DNA of 18,664 bases from Thauera sp. (GCA_023150215.1 JAKLLJ010000026.1:1-18664), one strand, 5' to 3'. Counted from the stretch's first letter, positions 7,908 to 14,789 are shown. Made by a program: numbers and translations. The notes: generated from the sequence alone by a model not told the origin.

Positions 7908-8417
7908 ATGGATGCGAAGCCCGAGGTGAGCGTGCAGGAGGCCGACTTCGATGTCGGCGCAGAGATCGCCGCGCTGAGTGCCGGGCGGCGCGACGTGGGC
8001 GCAGTGGCGAGCTTCGTCGGCCTGGTGCGCGACGCCAACGACGGCAGCGGGGTGTCGGCGATGACCCTGGAACACTATCCCGGCATGACCGAGCGTGCGC
8101 TCGAGGACATCGTCGAAGAGGCCAGGACACGCTGGTCCTTGCTCGGGGTGCGGGTGATCCATCGCCATGGCCGGCTCGAGCCGGCCGATCGCATCGTCTT
8201 CGTCGGCGTTGCCGGTGCGCACCGTGGCGAGAGCTTCGCCGCGTGCGAGTTCATCATGGACTACCTGAAGACGCGCGCACCGTTCTGGAAGCGCGAGGAA
8301 ACGCCCGCCGGCGGACGTTGGGTCGATGCGCGCGAGACCGACGATTCGGCTGCGGCACGCTGGGCCGCGGACGAGGGCGAGGGCGCCGACTGGGACGACA
8401 TCCAGCAGCGACGCTGA
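7908..8417 (+). CDS. moaE: Molybdopterin synthase catalytic subunit MoaE
   Basis: MoaE is the large subunit of the MoaD2-MoaE2 complex that converts cyclic pyranopterin monophosphate into molybdopterin. It is 169 residues, with a slightly long acidic C-terminal tail (DDSAAARWAADEGEGADWDD). Family features: GAVASFVGLVRDAN, the substrate-binding region around IHRHGRLEPAD, and DYLKTRAPFWKREE, where Lys121 and Lys128 match the catalytic and binding lysines of the family. A GGAGG inside the end of moaD sits seven bases before the ATG, and the gap to moaD is three bases, so the subunits are co-translated. A terminator follows 46 bases after the stop. Confidence 0.96.
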   Translation: MDAKPEVSVQEADFDVGAEIAALSAGRRDVGAVASFVGLVRDANDGSGVSAMTLEHYPGMTERALEDIVEEARTRWSLLGVRVIHRHGRLEPADRIVFVGVAGAHRGESFAACEFIMDYLKTRAPFWKREETPAGGRWVDARETDDSAAARWAADEGEGADWDDIQQRR

Positions 8418-8463
8418 GCGCTCGTCCGGCGCATCGCGCGACGCCGCCGGGCGTGCACGGCAA

Positions 8464-8488
8464 AACGGCGCCTGACGGCGCCGTTCTT
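8464..8488. terminator. Bidirectional intrinsic terminator between moaE and the phasin gene
   Basis: Nine-base arms AACGGCGCC (8464-8472) and GGCGCCGTT (8477-8485) enclose a 4-base loop. The plus-strand transcript continues CTTC and the minus-strand transcript continues TTGCC after the arm's own TT, giving a short U-run in both directions. It lies between two convergent genes, where such a shared terminator is expected. Confidence 0.72.
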
Positions 8489-8524
8489 CATATTCCGGGT
8501 GGCGTCACCGCCGCCCCGGCACGC

Positions 8525-9031
8525 TCAGCGACGGCCCTTGCCGCCCTGCTGCGTGAAGGCCTGGAAGGCCTCGGTCGAAGCGCGCGTCATCTGCTCGAAG
8601 GCAGCACGCGTGGTGTCCATGGCCGTTTGCATCGCACCGACCGCGTTCTGGTCGGAGATCGGCATGCCCTTGAACATCTTCTGCATGGCTTCGAACATGT
8701 CGGTGCTGCCCGAGCTCAGCTGCTCACCCACCAGACGACCGAACTCGGCCTGCGTTGACGCCGTGATCTCGGCGATCTGGCGCGCGCATGCGAGCATCTG
8801 CTCGGTCGTCGCCTGGGCGTAACCCGCGCGCAGTTCCATTACGCCTTTCGGGTCCTTCGCGGCAGACAGCGCCTTGGCATTCTCGACACCTTCCTCGAAC
8901 AGACGCTTCGCAGTGCTCACCTGGATTTCCATGATCCGCTGCGAATTCTCGATCGACATCTGCGCCAAGCGCATCGCGGCCTCGAGATTCTTCTTCTGAA
9001 GTTCGTTCAACTGTTCTTGTTTGCTGGCCAT
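8525..9031 (-). CDS. phaP: Phasin family protein (PHA granule-associated)
   Basis: Phasins coat polyhydroxyalkanoate granules and control their size and number. This 168-residue protein is almost wholly alpha-helical and amphipathic, with no signal peptide. It opens with MASKQEQLNELQKKNLEAAM, then SIENSQRIMEIQVSTAKRLF and GVMELRAGYAQATTEQMLAC, the pattern of the proteobacterial phasin family, and ends in a Gln/Gly/Lys/Arg-rich tail. A good ribosome binding site (GGAGAG, six to seven bases before ATG) supports the start. It stands alone, with its own upstream region and the shared terminator downstream. No PHA synthase gene is in the window. Confidence 0.93.
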   Translation of the reverse strand: MASKQEQLNELQKKNLEAAMRLAQMSIENSQRIMEIQVSTAKRLFEEGVENAKALSAAKDPKGVMELRAGYAQATTEQMLACARQIAEITASTQAEFGRLVGEQLSSGSTDMFEAMQKMFKGMPISDQNAVGAMQTAMDTTRAAFEQMTRASTEAFQAFTQQGGKGRR

Positions 9032-9150
9032 AGGCTACTCTCCACTCGCAGGTATCGGTCGGTTGAATCTTGATCGGCAATCTGTCGCCGGGATGGTGCG
9101 TCTCGTTCGTGCCGAGCCAGCGCATGGGCGCTGATCACCATTCCACTTGC

Positions 9151-9159
9151 ACAATAGCA
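9151..9159 (-). promoter_or_regulatory. Candidate extended -10 promoter of the phasin gene
   Basis: Reading the minus strand, TGCTATTGT matches an extended -10 (TGn plus a 4/6 hexamer), about 120 bases before the phasin start. It sits inside a tandem TGTGC-TAT-TGTGC. No convincing -35 is seen, so this could need an activator or could be wrong. A weak 5-base hairpin (9181-9195) nearby may end the TPM operon. The rest of 9032-9220 shows nothing clear. Confidence 0.28.
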
Positions 9160-9220
9160 CAGCTCCCCGCAGGCTCACTTGACCCGCACGGGGTCCATTG
9201 ATCTACGTCAGCCACCGCCT

Positions 9221-9760
9221 TCAACGCACGACCGGACGGTCAGGCAGGCCGGTGTCGCCAAGGCTTCCGCCAGTCTCCTCGTCGCGGGGAAAATGTGCGC
9301 GCAGCAACTGATCGAGCTGCGCGACGGCGTGGGCGAGCGCATCCTCCAGGCGCCCTTGGCGGCAGTCGGCGCACAGCTGTTCCACCATCGCCTGCCAGCC
9401 GGATGGCGCCAGTGTGCGCGCGAGCGCACGATCGGCGACGATCTCGATGCGGTGCTCGGCGAGCAGCAGGTAGACCAGCACGCCATCATTGGCTTCGGTG
9501 TCCCACACCCGTTGCTTGCCGAAGAGCGTGATCGCACGGTCGCGGATCACCTCGGCGAGCGCCTCGCCGCGGGCGAGATGGCGCCACAGGTAGCTCGGTG
9601 GCAGGCTGGCCTCGACGCACAGGCAGATCTGCCCGCTGTGGCCGGCTTCGCTCGCACGGACGCGCGCCTCGAGTCGATCGAGCGCGCCTTCGCCCAGCGC
9701 GCGGCGGGCGTCATCGGCGTCCAGCCACAGGTGGCGCAGCAATCGGCGCAGGGTTTCCAT
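9221..9760 (-). CDS. TPM-domain protein without signal peptide
   Basis: This 179-residue protein starts at ATG 9760, which overlaps the stop of the preceding TPM gene (ATGA), so the two are coupled. The frame stays open upstream, but only inside that gene. The central part (about 24-150) matches the TPM_phosphatase fold: LDRLEARVRASEAGHSGQI, then LFGKQRVWDTEANDGVLVYL, AEHRIEIVADRAL and an LARTLAPSGWQAMVE stretch. TPM domains occur in photosystem II repair proteins and in bacterial membrane proteins; function in bacteria is poorly known. Unlike its neighbour it has no signal peptide, membrane helix or Gly-rich tail, so it is probably cytoplasmic. It has CxC at 46-48 and CxxC at 130-133. It is the third gene of lemA-TPM-TPM. 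Confidence 0.85.
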   Translation of the reverse strand: METLRRLLRHLWLDADDARRALGEGALDRLEARVRASEAGHSGQICLCVEASLPPSYLWRHLARGEALAEVIRDRAITLFGKQRVWDTEANDGVLVYLLLAEHRIEIVADRALARTLAPSGWQAMVEQLCADCRQGRLEDALAHAVAQLDQLLRAHFPRDEETGGSLGDTGLPDRPVVR

Positions 9761-10677
9761 CACCAGCCTCCCGAGGCACCGCCGCCCCCGAAGCTGCCGC
9801 CACCCCCCGAGCCGAACCCGCCGCCGCCACCGCGGCCGAAGCTGCCGCCACCGAACCCGCCGCCCAGCGTTCCGCCCAATCCCCCGCCGCGGATGATGGG
9901 GCCGCTGCCACGATGCGGCGGACCGCCGCGACCGCCTCCGCCAATGCCAAGCACGAGCACGAAGATCACCGCCAGCACGGCGCCGACAAGCGCGAGCAGC
10001 AGGCTCGCGGTAAGCAGATGGACGATCACGCCGGTCACGCCGCCGGTGATGAGCGCGCCCGGCTTGCGCCCGAGCATGCCGACCAGCACCGCTCCCATCA
10101 TCGGCACGGCAACGAAGAGCAGGGCGCCGAGATCCTCCAAACCGGCACCGGCCTCGCCCGCACGCTCGGCTTCGGGCAGCGCCAGCTGCTCGCCGCGGAT
10201 CAGGGCGAACAAAGCCTCGACACCCGCATCGAGTCCGCCGGCGAAATCGCCATTGCGGAACGCGGGCGTGATCGCGCCGTCGATGATCCGCCATGCGGCA
10301 AGGTCGGGAATCGCGCCTTCAAGCGCACGCGCCACCTCGATGCGCACCTTGCGATCGTCCTTCGCCACCACCACGAGCACGCCGTCGCCCACCTCGCGGC
10401 GCCCGATCTTCCACGCGTCGGCGACGCGAAAGGCGTAGGCAGCGATGTCCTCGGGCCCGGTGGTGCGCACCGCCAGCACGACGACCTGGCTACCCTGTGC
10501 AGACTCGAAGGCGGCGAGCCTGGCTTCGAGCGCGCCCTTTTGCTGCGCCGACAGCAGGCCGGCCAGATCGTTGACGCGCGCACCGAGCGCCGGCACCGGC
10601 TGCAGCGACTGTGCGCGCGCAGGGCCCGGCGGCGCGAAAGCGAGCAGCGCGAGAAGGACAGGCCACCACCAGCGCAT
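9760..10677 (-). CDS. Secreted, membrane-anchored TPM-domain protein (YgcG-like)
   Basis: The protein has 305 residues from ATG 10677; a GTG immediately before it (10680) is an equally possible start. It begins with a Sec signal (WWWPVLLALLAF, cleavage near ARA-QS), then the TPM domain at about 30-150: VNDLAGLLSAQQKGALEARL, GSQVVVLAVRT, WKIGRREVGDGVLVVVAKDD and RKVRIEVARALEGAIPD. Hydrophobic segments follow at about 180-245, and then a Gly-rich tail of about 60 residues ending GGGGASGGW, as in YgcG-type proteins. The TPM domain should face the periplasm. It starts a few bases after the lemA stop, and the stop overlaps the next gene. The lemA-TPM pairing is common in bacteria and implies joint envelope work, but the reaction is not known. 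Confidence 0.93.
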   Translation of the reverse strand: MRWWWPVLLALLAFAPPGPARAQSLQPVPALGARVNDLAGLLSAQQKGALEARLAAFESAQGSQVVVLAVRTTGPEDIAAYAFRVADAWKIGRREVGDGVLVVVAKDDRKVRIEVARALEGAIPDLAAWRIIDGAITPAFRNGDFAGGLDAGVEALFALIRGEQLALPEAERAGEAGAGLEDLGALLFVAVPMMGAVLVGMLGRKPGALITGGVTGVIVHLLTASLLLALVGAVLAVIFVLVLGIGGGGRGGPPHRGSGPIIRGGGLGGTLGGGFGGGSFGRGGGGGFGSGGGGSFGGGGASGGW

Positions 10678-10683
10678 CACGAC

Positions 10684-11313
10684 TCAGCGCCCACCCTGGC
10701 CGCCGAAGTCCACCTTGGGCGGGCTCGAGATCGCGGCCTCATCGACGACCGTGAAGCCGGGCTTGGGCTTGTAGCCGAAGACCATCCCGGTCAGGTTGCT
10801 CGGAAAGCTGCGGGCGAGCACGTTGTATTGCTGCACGGTCTCGATGTAGCGGTTGCGCGCGACGGTGACGCGGTTCTCGGTGCCTTCGAGCTGGACGCGC
10901 AAGTCCTGGAAGCCTTGGTTGGCCCTCAGCGCGGGGTAGTTCTCGGCCACCACCAGCAAGCGCGACAAGGCACTGCCGAGCTGGCCCTGGGCCTGCTGGA
11001 AACGCGCCATCGCCTGCGGGTCGTCGAGCATCTCGGGCGTCACCTGCACCGAGGTGGCGCGCGCGCGCGCCTCGATCACACGGGTCAAGGTGTCCTGCTC
11101 AAACGCGGCCTCGCCCTTGACCGTCTCGACCAGGTTGGGGATCAGGTCGGCACGACGCTGGTACTGGTTGAGCACCTCGGACCACGCCGAGCGGGTCTGC
11201 TCGTCGAGGCGCTGGAAGTCGTTGTAGCCACAGCCCGACAGGGTGAGCGTGGCGGCGAACAGCAGCGCCAGGGTCAGGCGGCGGCTGAGGCGGTGGGTAG
11301 CGTGAGCGCTCAT
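10684..11313 (-). CDS. lemA: LemA family lipoprotein
   Basis: LemA proteins are membrane-anchored helical-bundle proteins of unclear function, usually encoded next to TPM/YgcG proteins. From ATG 11313 the protein has 209 residues; GGAG lies seven bases upstream, and the first residues are a short basic segment followed by a hydrophobic core ending LTLSGC, so Cys28 is lipidated. An upstream TTG start at 11385 would put 24 residues before the signal and is rejected. Family signatures: YNDFQRLDEQTRSAWSEVLN, then QRRADLIPNLVETVKG, SRLLVVAENYPALRANQGF and ARNRYIETVQQYN, followed by the conserved FPSN and a C-terminal FGYKPKPGF. It is the first gene of the three-gene operon. Confidence 0.95.
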   Translation of the reverse strand: MSAHATHRLSRRLTLALLFAATLTLSGCGYNDFQRLDEQTRSAWSEVLNQYQRRADLIPNLVETVKGEAAFEQDTLTRVIEARARATSVQVTPEMLDDPQAMARFQQAQGQLGSALSRLLVVAENYPALRANQGFQDLRVQLEGTENRVTVARNRYIETVQQYNVLARSFPSNLTGMVFGYKPKPGFTVVDEAAISSPPKVDFGGQGGR

Positions 11314-11371
11314 GAGCCTTCTCCGATGATCTCTGGATGACGCGGCCACTCTAGCAGCCGATGATGCGTTT

Positions 11372-11413
11372 TTGTCCTTGCTCAAGTTTTTTCGGCAGGG
11401 CTGGATCTAGGAT
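11372..11413 (+). promoter_or_regulatory. Candidate FNR/DNR-type promoter of the DUF2249 gene
   Basis: TTGTCCTTGCTCAA (11372-11385) matches 7 of 10 bases of the FNR site TTGAT-N4-ATCAA, with both outer half-sites TTG and CAA intact. TAGGAT (11408-11413) can serve as -10, placing a start near 11420, so the site would be centred about 41.5 bases upstream, the classic position for FNR activation. The inner bases are poor matches, so this is a candidate only. Confidence 0.33.
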
Positions 11414-11474
11414 TCGCGAGCTGCGATTCCGGCCGCAGGTTCGAGACCGGACCCCTCCGATGGAAGACAAAACG

Positions 11475-11816
11475 ATGTTCGAGACCGCTGTTCACCCCTT
11501 CGATGCGCGCGGCGTTGCCAAGCGCTTCCGCCATGCTGCCATCTTCGGCGCGCTCGAGTCTCTCGAGGACGGCGAAGTCATGCGCTTCGTCAACGACCAT
11601 GACCCGCTGCCGCTGATCAACCAGATCCAGCAGCGCTACGGCAACCAGGTCGGCGTCAACTACGTTGCGCGCGAGCCGGGCAACATCGTCATCGATTTCA
11701 GCATCCAGCTCGGCGTGCCGGCTGAAGCCGGCGCACCGGCTGCGGCTGCCGCGGGCGCCGCCACCGGCAGCTGCGGCGGTGGCAGCGGCCACGGCTGCGG
11801 CTGCTCGGGAAGCTAA
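11475..11816 (+). CDS. DUF2249 domain protein with Cys/Gly-rich C-terminus
   Basis: With the start at ATG 11475 the protein has 113 residues. This start has GGAAG eight bases upstream; ATG 11460, five codons earlier, has no ribosome binding site but is possible. The domain runs from about residue 5 to 80: HPFDARGVAKRFRHAAIF, LESLEDGEVMRFVNDHDPLP and an IVIDFSIQL end, the layout of DUF2249 (a TusA-like alpha/beta fold), often found in nitrogen-oxide and respiratory gene contexts. An Ala-rich linker follows, and then a tail GSCGGGSGHGCGCSGS with three Cys and one His, which could bind a metal. It is divergent from lemA and convergent with the small gene after gor; the stop codons overlap. The function is not established. 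Confidence 0.85.
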   Translation: MFETAVHPFDARGVAKRFRHAAIFGALESLEDGEVMRFVNDHDPLPLINQIQQRYGNQVGVNYVAREPGNIVIDFSIQLGVPAEAGAPAAAAAGAATGSCGGGSGHGCGCSGS

Positions 11817-12022
11817 GCCTTCCGGTACTTGCGGAAAACCGCGCGGGCGTCCGCCTGCGCGCGCTCCGGCGTGCAGATCGACGGATCGTCGTCGTGCCCG
11901 CTGAAAAAATCATCCGCCTGGGCGGCCATCACCAGCTTGATGGCCGCCTCTTCGTCTTGGTCGTAGCGCTCGTAGAGCAGGGTGGCAACCTCGTCGAGGT
12001 GCTGTTCGTAGGTCATCGACAT
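11813..12022 (-). CDS. Small 69-residue protein of unknown function downstream of gor
   Basis: I do not recognise a family. The protein begins MSMTYEQHLDEVATLLYERY, is predicted helical and acidic in the first half, contains DDFFSGHDDDPSICTPERA, and ends with a basic helix AVFRKYRKA. It has one Cys and no signal peptide or membrane segment. The start at 12022 has AAGGA about nine bases upstream, and the gene begins 11 bases after the gor stop, so the two are probably co-transcribed. The frame is open upstream only as a shadow of gor. The stop codon (TAG) overlaps that of the convergent DUF2249 gene. The ribosome binding site and operon position support a real gene. Confidence 0.75.
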   Translation of the reverse strand: MSMTYEQHLDEVATLLYERYDQDEEAAIKLVMAAQADDFFSGHDDDPSICTPERAQADARAVFRKYRKA

Positions 12023-12033
12023 CTCGTGCTTCC

Positions 12034-13374
12034 TTAACGCAGGGTGACGAATTCTTCTGCACTGGTCGGGTGGATCGCGACCGTGTCGTCGAAGTCCGCC
12101 TTGCGTGCGCCCATTTTCACCGCCACCGCAAAGCCCTGCAGCATCTCGTCGGCGCCGTCGCCGATGACGTGGGCGCCGACGATACGCTCGTCGGCTCCGG
12201 CGCACACCAGCTTCATCGACGTCTTCGGGCGATGTTCGGTGAGCGCGTGGTACATCGCAGTGAAGCGGGTGGTGTAGACCTTGACGTCGGCGAAGCGCTT
12301 GCGCGCCGCTTCCTCGCTGAGGCCGACGGTACCGATCGCGGGGTGGCTGAAGATCACCGTGGGAATGTTTTCGTAATCGAGCTTGCTGTCGGCCTCGCCG
12401 CGGAACAGGCGCATGGCCAGCCGACGACCGGCGGCGATCGCCACCGGGGTCAGCTCGGCACGGCCGGTGATGTCGCCGATCGCGTAGATCCCCGGCACAT
12501 TGGTGTTCTGCCAGGCATCGGTGGGGAGCACGCCCTTCGCGTCTGCCTCGATGCCGGCGGCAGCGAGGTCGAGGCGGTCGGTGTTGGCCCGGCGCCCGGT
12601 TGCCCACACCAGGGCGTCGACCTCCAGCGTGCGCCCGTCCTCACAGTCGACCGCGATGCTGCCATCGGCCTGCCGCCGCAAGGCGCGCGCCTGCGTGCCG
12701 AAATGCAGCGCGATGCCGTCCTCCTGCATCTGCGCGCTGAGTTCGTCGCGCAGCATGGCGTCGAAGGGGCGCAGCAGTCGGTCGCCACGCATCAGCATCG
12801 CCACTTCGCTGCCAAGGCCGTTGAACACGCCGGCGAGCTCGACCGCGATGTAGCCGGCACCGACGATCGCCACCCGGCGCGGCTGCGCCTCGAGGGCAAA
12901 GAAGCCGTCGGAGTCGATCCCGAGCCCGGCGCCCGGAATGTCGGGCAGCAGCGGATGGCCGCCGGTGGCGATGACGATGTGCGGGGCGGTGAAGCGCGCG
13001 CCGCCGACCTCGACCGTGCGCGGCCCGACGAAGCGCGCGAAACCGCGCACCAGCTCCACGCCCGCCTTCTCCAGCATGCCGGCGTAGAGGCCGTTCAGGC
13101 GGGCGATGTAGGCGTCGCGGCGGCCCTTGAGGGTGGCCCAGTCGAAGCGGACGGCAACCTCGGCAAAGCCGTAACCGGGGGCATCGCGCAGGGCCTGGGC
13201 AATGCCCGACGCGTACCACATGACCTTCTTCGGCACGCAGCCGACGTTAACGCAGGTGCCGCCGAGGCGGCCGGCCTCGATCAGCAACACGCGCGCGCCG
13301 TACTCCGCGGCACGCCGTGCCGTGGCCACGCCGCCGCTACCGCCGCCGATGGTGATCAGGTCGTATTCCTTCAT
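12034..13374 (-). CDS. gor: Glutathione-disulfide reductase
   Basis: Gor reduces oxidised glutathione with NADPH and FAD in the cytoplasm. The protein has 446 residues from ATG 13374, which has a perfect AAGGAG five bases upstream; the frame extends to 13512 but only with non-homologous sequence. Domains in order: FAD-binding GGGSGGVATARRAAE at 10-24; redox-active disulfide GGTCVNVGCVPKK with Cys41 and Cys46; NADPH domain GAGYIAVELAG with the arginines of MRGDRLLRPFD that select NADPH; second FAD motif YAIGDITGRAELTPVAIAAG; and a dimerisation domain ending with the catalytic HPTSAEEFVTLR. The small gene follows after 11 bases. A periplasmic glutathione peroxidase gene precedes it by 112 bases on the same strand. 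Related flavoproteins are possible, but the C-terminus and arginine pattern favour Gor. Confidence 0.95.
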   Translation of the reverse strand: MKEYDLITIGGGSGGVATARRAAEYGARVLLIEAGRLGGTCVNVGCVPKKVMWYASGIAQALRDAPGYGFAEVAVRFDWATLKGRRDAYIARLNGLYAGMLEKAGVELVRGFARFVGPRTVEVGGARFTAPHIVIATGGHPLLPDIPGAGLGIDSDGFFALEAQPRRVAIVGAGYIAVELAGVFNGLGSEVAMLMRGDRLLRPFDAMLRDELSAQMQEDGIALHFGTQARALRRQADGSIAVDCEDGRTLEVDALVWATGRRANTDRLDLAAAGIEADAKGVLPTDAWQNTNVPGIYAIGDITGRAELTPVAIAAGRRLAMRLFRGEADSKLDYENIPTVIFSHPAIGTVGLSEEAARKRFADVKVYTTRFTAMYHALTEHRPKTSMKLVCAGADERIVGAHVIGDGADEMLQGFAVAVKMGARKADFDDTVAIHPTSAEEFVTLR

Positions 13375-13486
13375 GGATGCTCCTTGATGATGGCCGGCAT
13401 GCTTGTCCGCAGCCGGAAGTGGCATCGCCGGCGCGCGCCGCGCGCCAGGTTCCGACCGATTATCCCGCGTTCGAGGCCGCCGCGGC

Positions 13487-14053
13487 TTACAGCGCCTTCT
13501 CGATCGCGGCAATCACCTCCGGGGCGTCCGGCTTGGTGCGGCTGCCGAAGCGGGCAATCACACGGCCGTTGCGATCGATCACGTATTTGTGGAAGTTCCA
13601 GTCCGGCGCCGCAGACTGGCGGGCAATCTCGCGGAACAAGGGATGGGCCTCGGTGCCGGTCACGTGGATCGGCGCGAACATGTCGAAGGTGACACCGAAG
13701 TTCTTGAAGCAGACCTCGGCGGTCTCGGCCTCGTCGCCCGCCTCCTGGCGGAAGTCGTCGGACGGAAAACCCGCGACTTTCAGGCCGCGGTCCTTGAAGC
13801 GCTGGTGCACCGCCTCGAGTTCGCGAAACTGACGGGTGAAACCGCAATGGCTGGCGGTGTTCACCACCAACACCGGCTGGCCGGCAAAGCGTTCCGCGAG
13901 CCGGACCATGTCGTCCGAGTGCAGGCGACGCAGGTCGTGGTCGTAGAGGCGGGCAGGCGCATCGTCGGCGGCGCCGGCCGCGCTCGCGGTGAGGGTGGCG
14001 GCGGCAAACATCAGCGCCGGCAGGATGCTGCAGGCGAAGCGGGACAGGGACAT
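13487..14053 (-). CDS. Periplasmic glutathione peroxidase-like protein
   Basis: This thioredoxin-fold peroxidase should reduce peroxides with a thiol donor. It has 188 residues from ATG 14053 (GGAG seven bases upstream), with a Sec signal peptide ending near ASAAGA-AD; the longer frame to 14128 is rejected. The peroxidatic site is NTASHCGFTRQF, with Cys70 where animal enzymes have selenocysteine. The WNFHKYVIDRNG segment supplies the Trp and Asn of the catalytic tetrad. The usual FPCNQF, which gives the tetrad Gln, is FPSDDF here, so the second residue pair is changed. Export makes glutathione a doubtful donor; the reductant may be another periplasmic thiol protein. The gene lies between the RcnB-like gene and gor on the same strand, suggesting a shared stress role. 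Confidence 0.9.
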   Translation of the reverse strand: MSLSRFACSILPALMFAAATLTASAAGAADDAPARLYDHDLRRLHSDDMVRLAERFAGQPVLVVNTASHCGFTRQFRELEAVHQRFKDRGLKVAGFPSDDFRQEAGDEAETAEVCFKNFGVTFDMFAPIHVTGTEAHPLFREIARQSAAPDWNFHKYVIDRNGRVIARFGSRTKPDAPEVIAAIEKAL

Positions 14054-14144
14054 GGTCGGTCTCCAGGAGGGTTGGCCGACGGTGGACCCGCCGCCCTGCG
14101 ATCGGTTCGCCCGGGCCGCGTCGCGCACGCCCCGGCGCGGCGGC

Positions 14145-14765
14145 TCAGAGGCGGTTCAGATCCTCGATCGCATCGATCACCAGGCCGGTGCCGACCGCGA
14201 TGAGCAGGATGTCCGCCGCGACGCGCACGTAGCGATGGCCTTCGGGCGGCATGCCGAGGCGCAGCACGATGTCGCCGGGTGCGTCGTACCACACCACATC
14301 GCGCGGCAAGGTCTGGCCGATGCGCCACTTCTTCGCCTGTCCGGGCGGCATGCAGCCGTTGCGCTTCTTGGCCAGGCCGGGCGGGCAGTCGCCGACGCGG
14401 AAACGCTCACCATAGTACGCATGCACGATTTCGCGGTGGCGTTCGGTGAAATGCGCGGAGACGCGTGGCGAGTTCGTGGATCGCTCGGCGCGATGTTCGC
14501 GATCGCGCTCCCGGGCCTGGTCGCGATCGCCCTCACGCCCGCGCCCGTCGTCGTCGCGCTGCTCGCGCCCGCCCGCGCCATCGCGCTTGTCCACCCGTTT
14601 GTCCTCCTTATCCTGCGGACCACCGCGCTCGGCCTTGCCGCCCTGGGCCCGCTCGGGCTTGCCACCGCCCGCCCACTCGGGTTTCTCGGCGAAGACGGGG
14701 CCGGCCATGAGGGCGGCGAGGATCAGGCCTGTGGCAGCTCTGGCGCGGATGTCGGTCAGCTTCAT
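14145..14765 (-). CDS. RcnB/CigR-like periplasmic protein
   Basis: The 206-residue protein starts at ATG 14765, with GGGAGA six bases upstream, and a signal peptide ending AGPVFA-EK. Residues about 45-95 are a highly charged, low-complexity Arg/Asp/Glu linker (GGREQRDDDGRGREGDRDQA and similar). The C-terminal half has the family pattern: ERHREIVHAYYGERF, then CPPGLAKKRNGCMPPGQAKK with two Cys, IGQTLPRDVVWYD, and a final hydrophobic segment (ADILLIAVGTGLVIDAIEDL). RcnB in E. coli is a periplasmic protein involved in nickel/cobalt homeostasis; CigR is a Salmonella relative. The Ala-Lys-Lys and Pro-rich core is the shared feature, but metal binding here is not shown. Several inverted repeats lie in the leader. 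GPx follows after 91 bases. Confidence 0.82.
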   Translation of the reverse strand: MKLTDIRARAATGLILAALMAGPVFAEKPEWAGGGKPERAQGGKAERGGPQDKEDKRVDKRDGAGGREQRDDDGRGREGDRDQARERDREHRAERSTNSPRVSAHFTERHREIVHAYYGERFRVGDCPPGLAKKRNGCMPPGQAKKWRIGQTLPRDVVWYDAPGDIVLRLGMPPEGHRYVRVAADILLIAVGTGLVIDAIEDLNRL

Positions 14766-14789
14766 TTGAGTTCTCCCTGAATTTGCATG

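Noticed and set aside
9179..11340. Long plus-strand frames with a Pro-rich stretch (near 9770-9900)
   Set aside because: The Pro-rich run is the complement of the Gly-rich tail of the secreted TPM protein; no domain is present.
12070..13692. 540-codon plus-strand frame opposite gor
   Set aside because: Shadow of gor, whose FAD, disulfide and NADPH motifs are intact.
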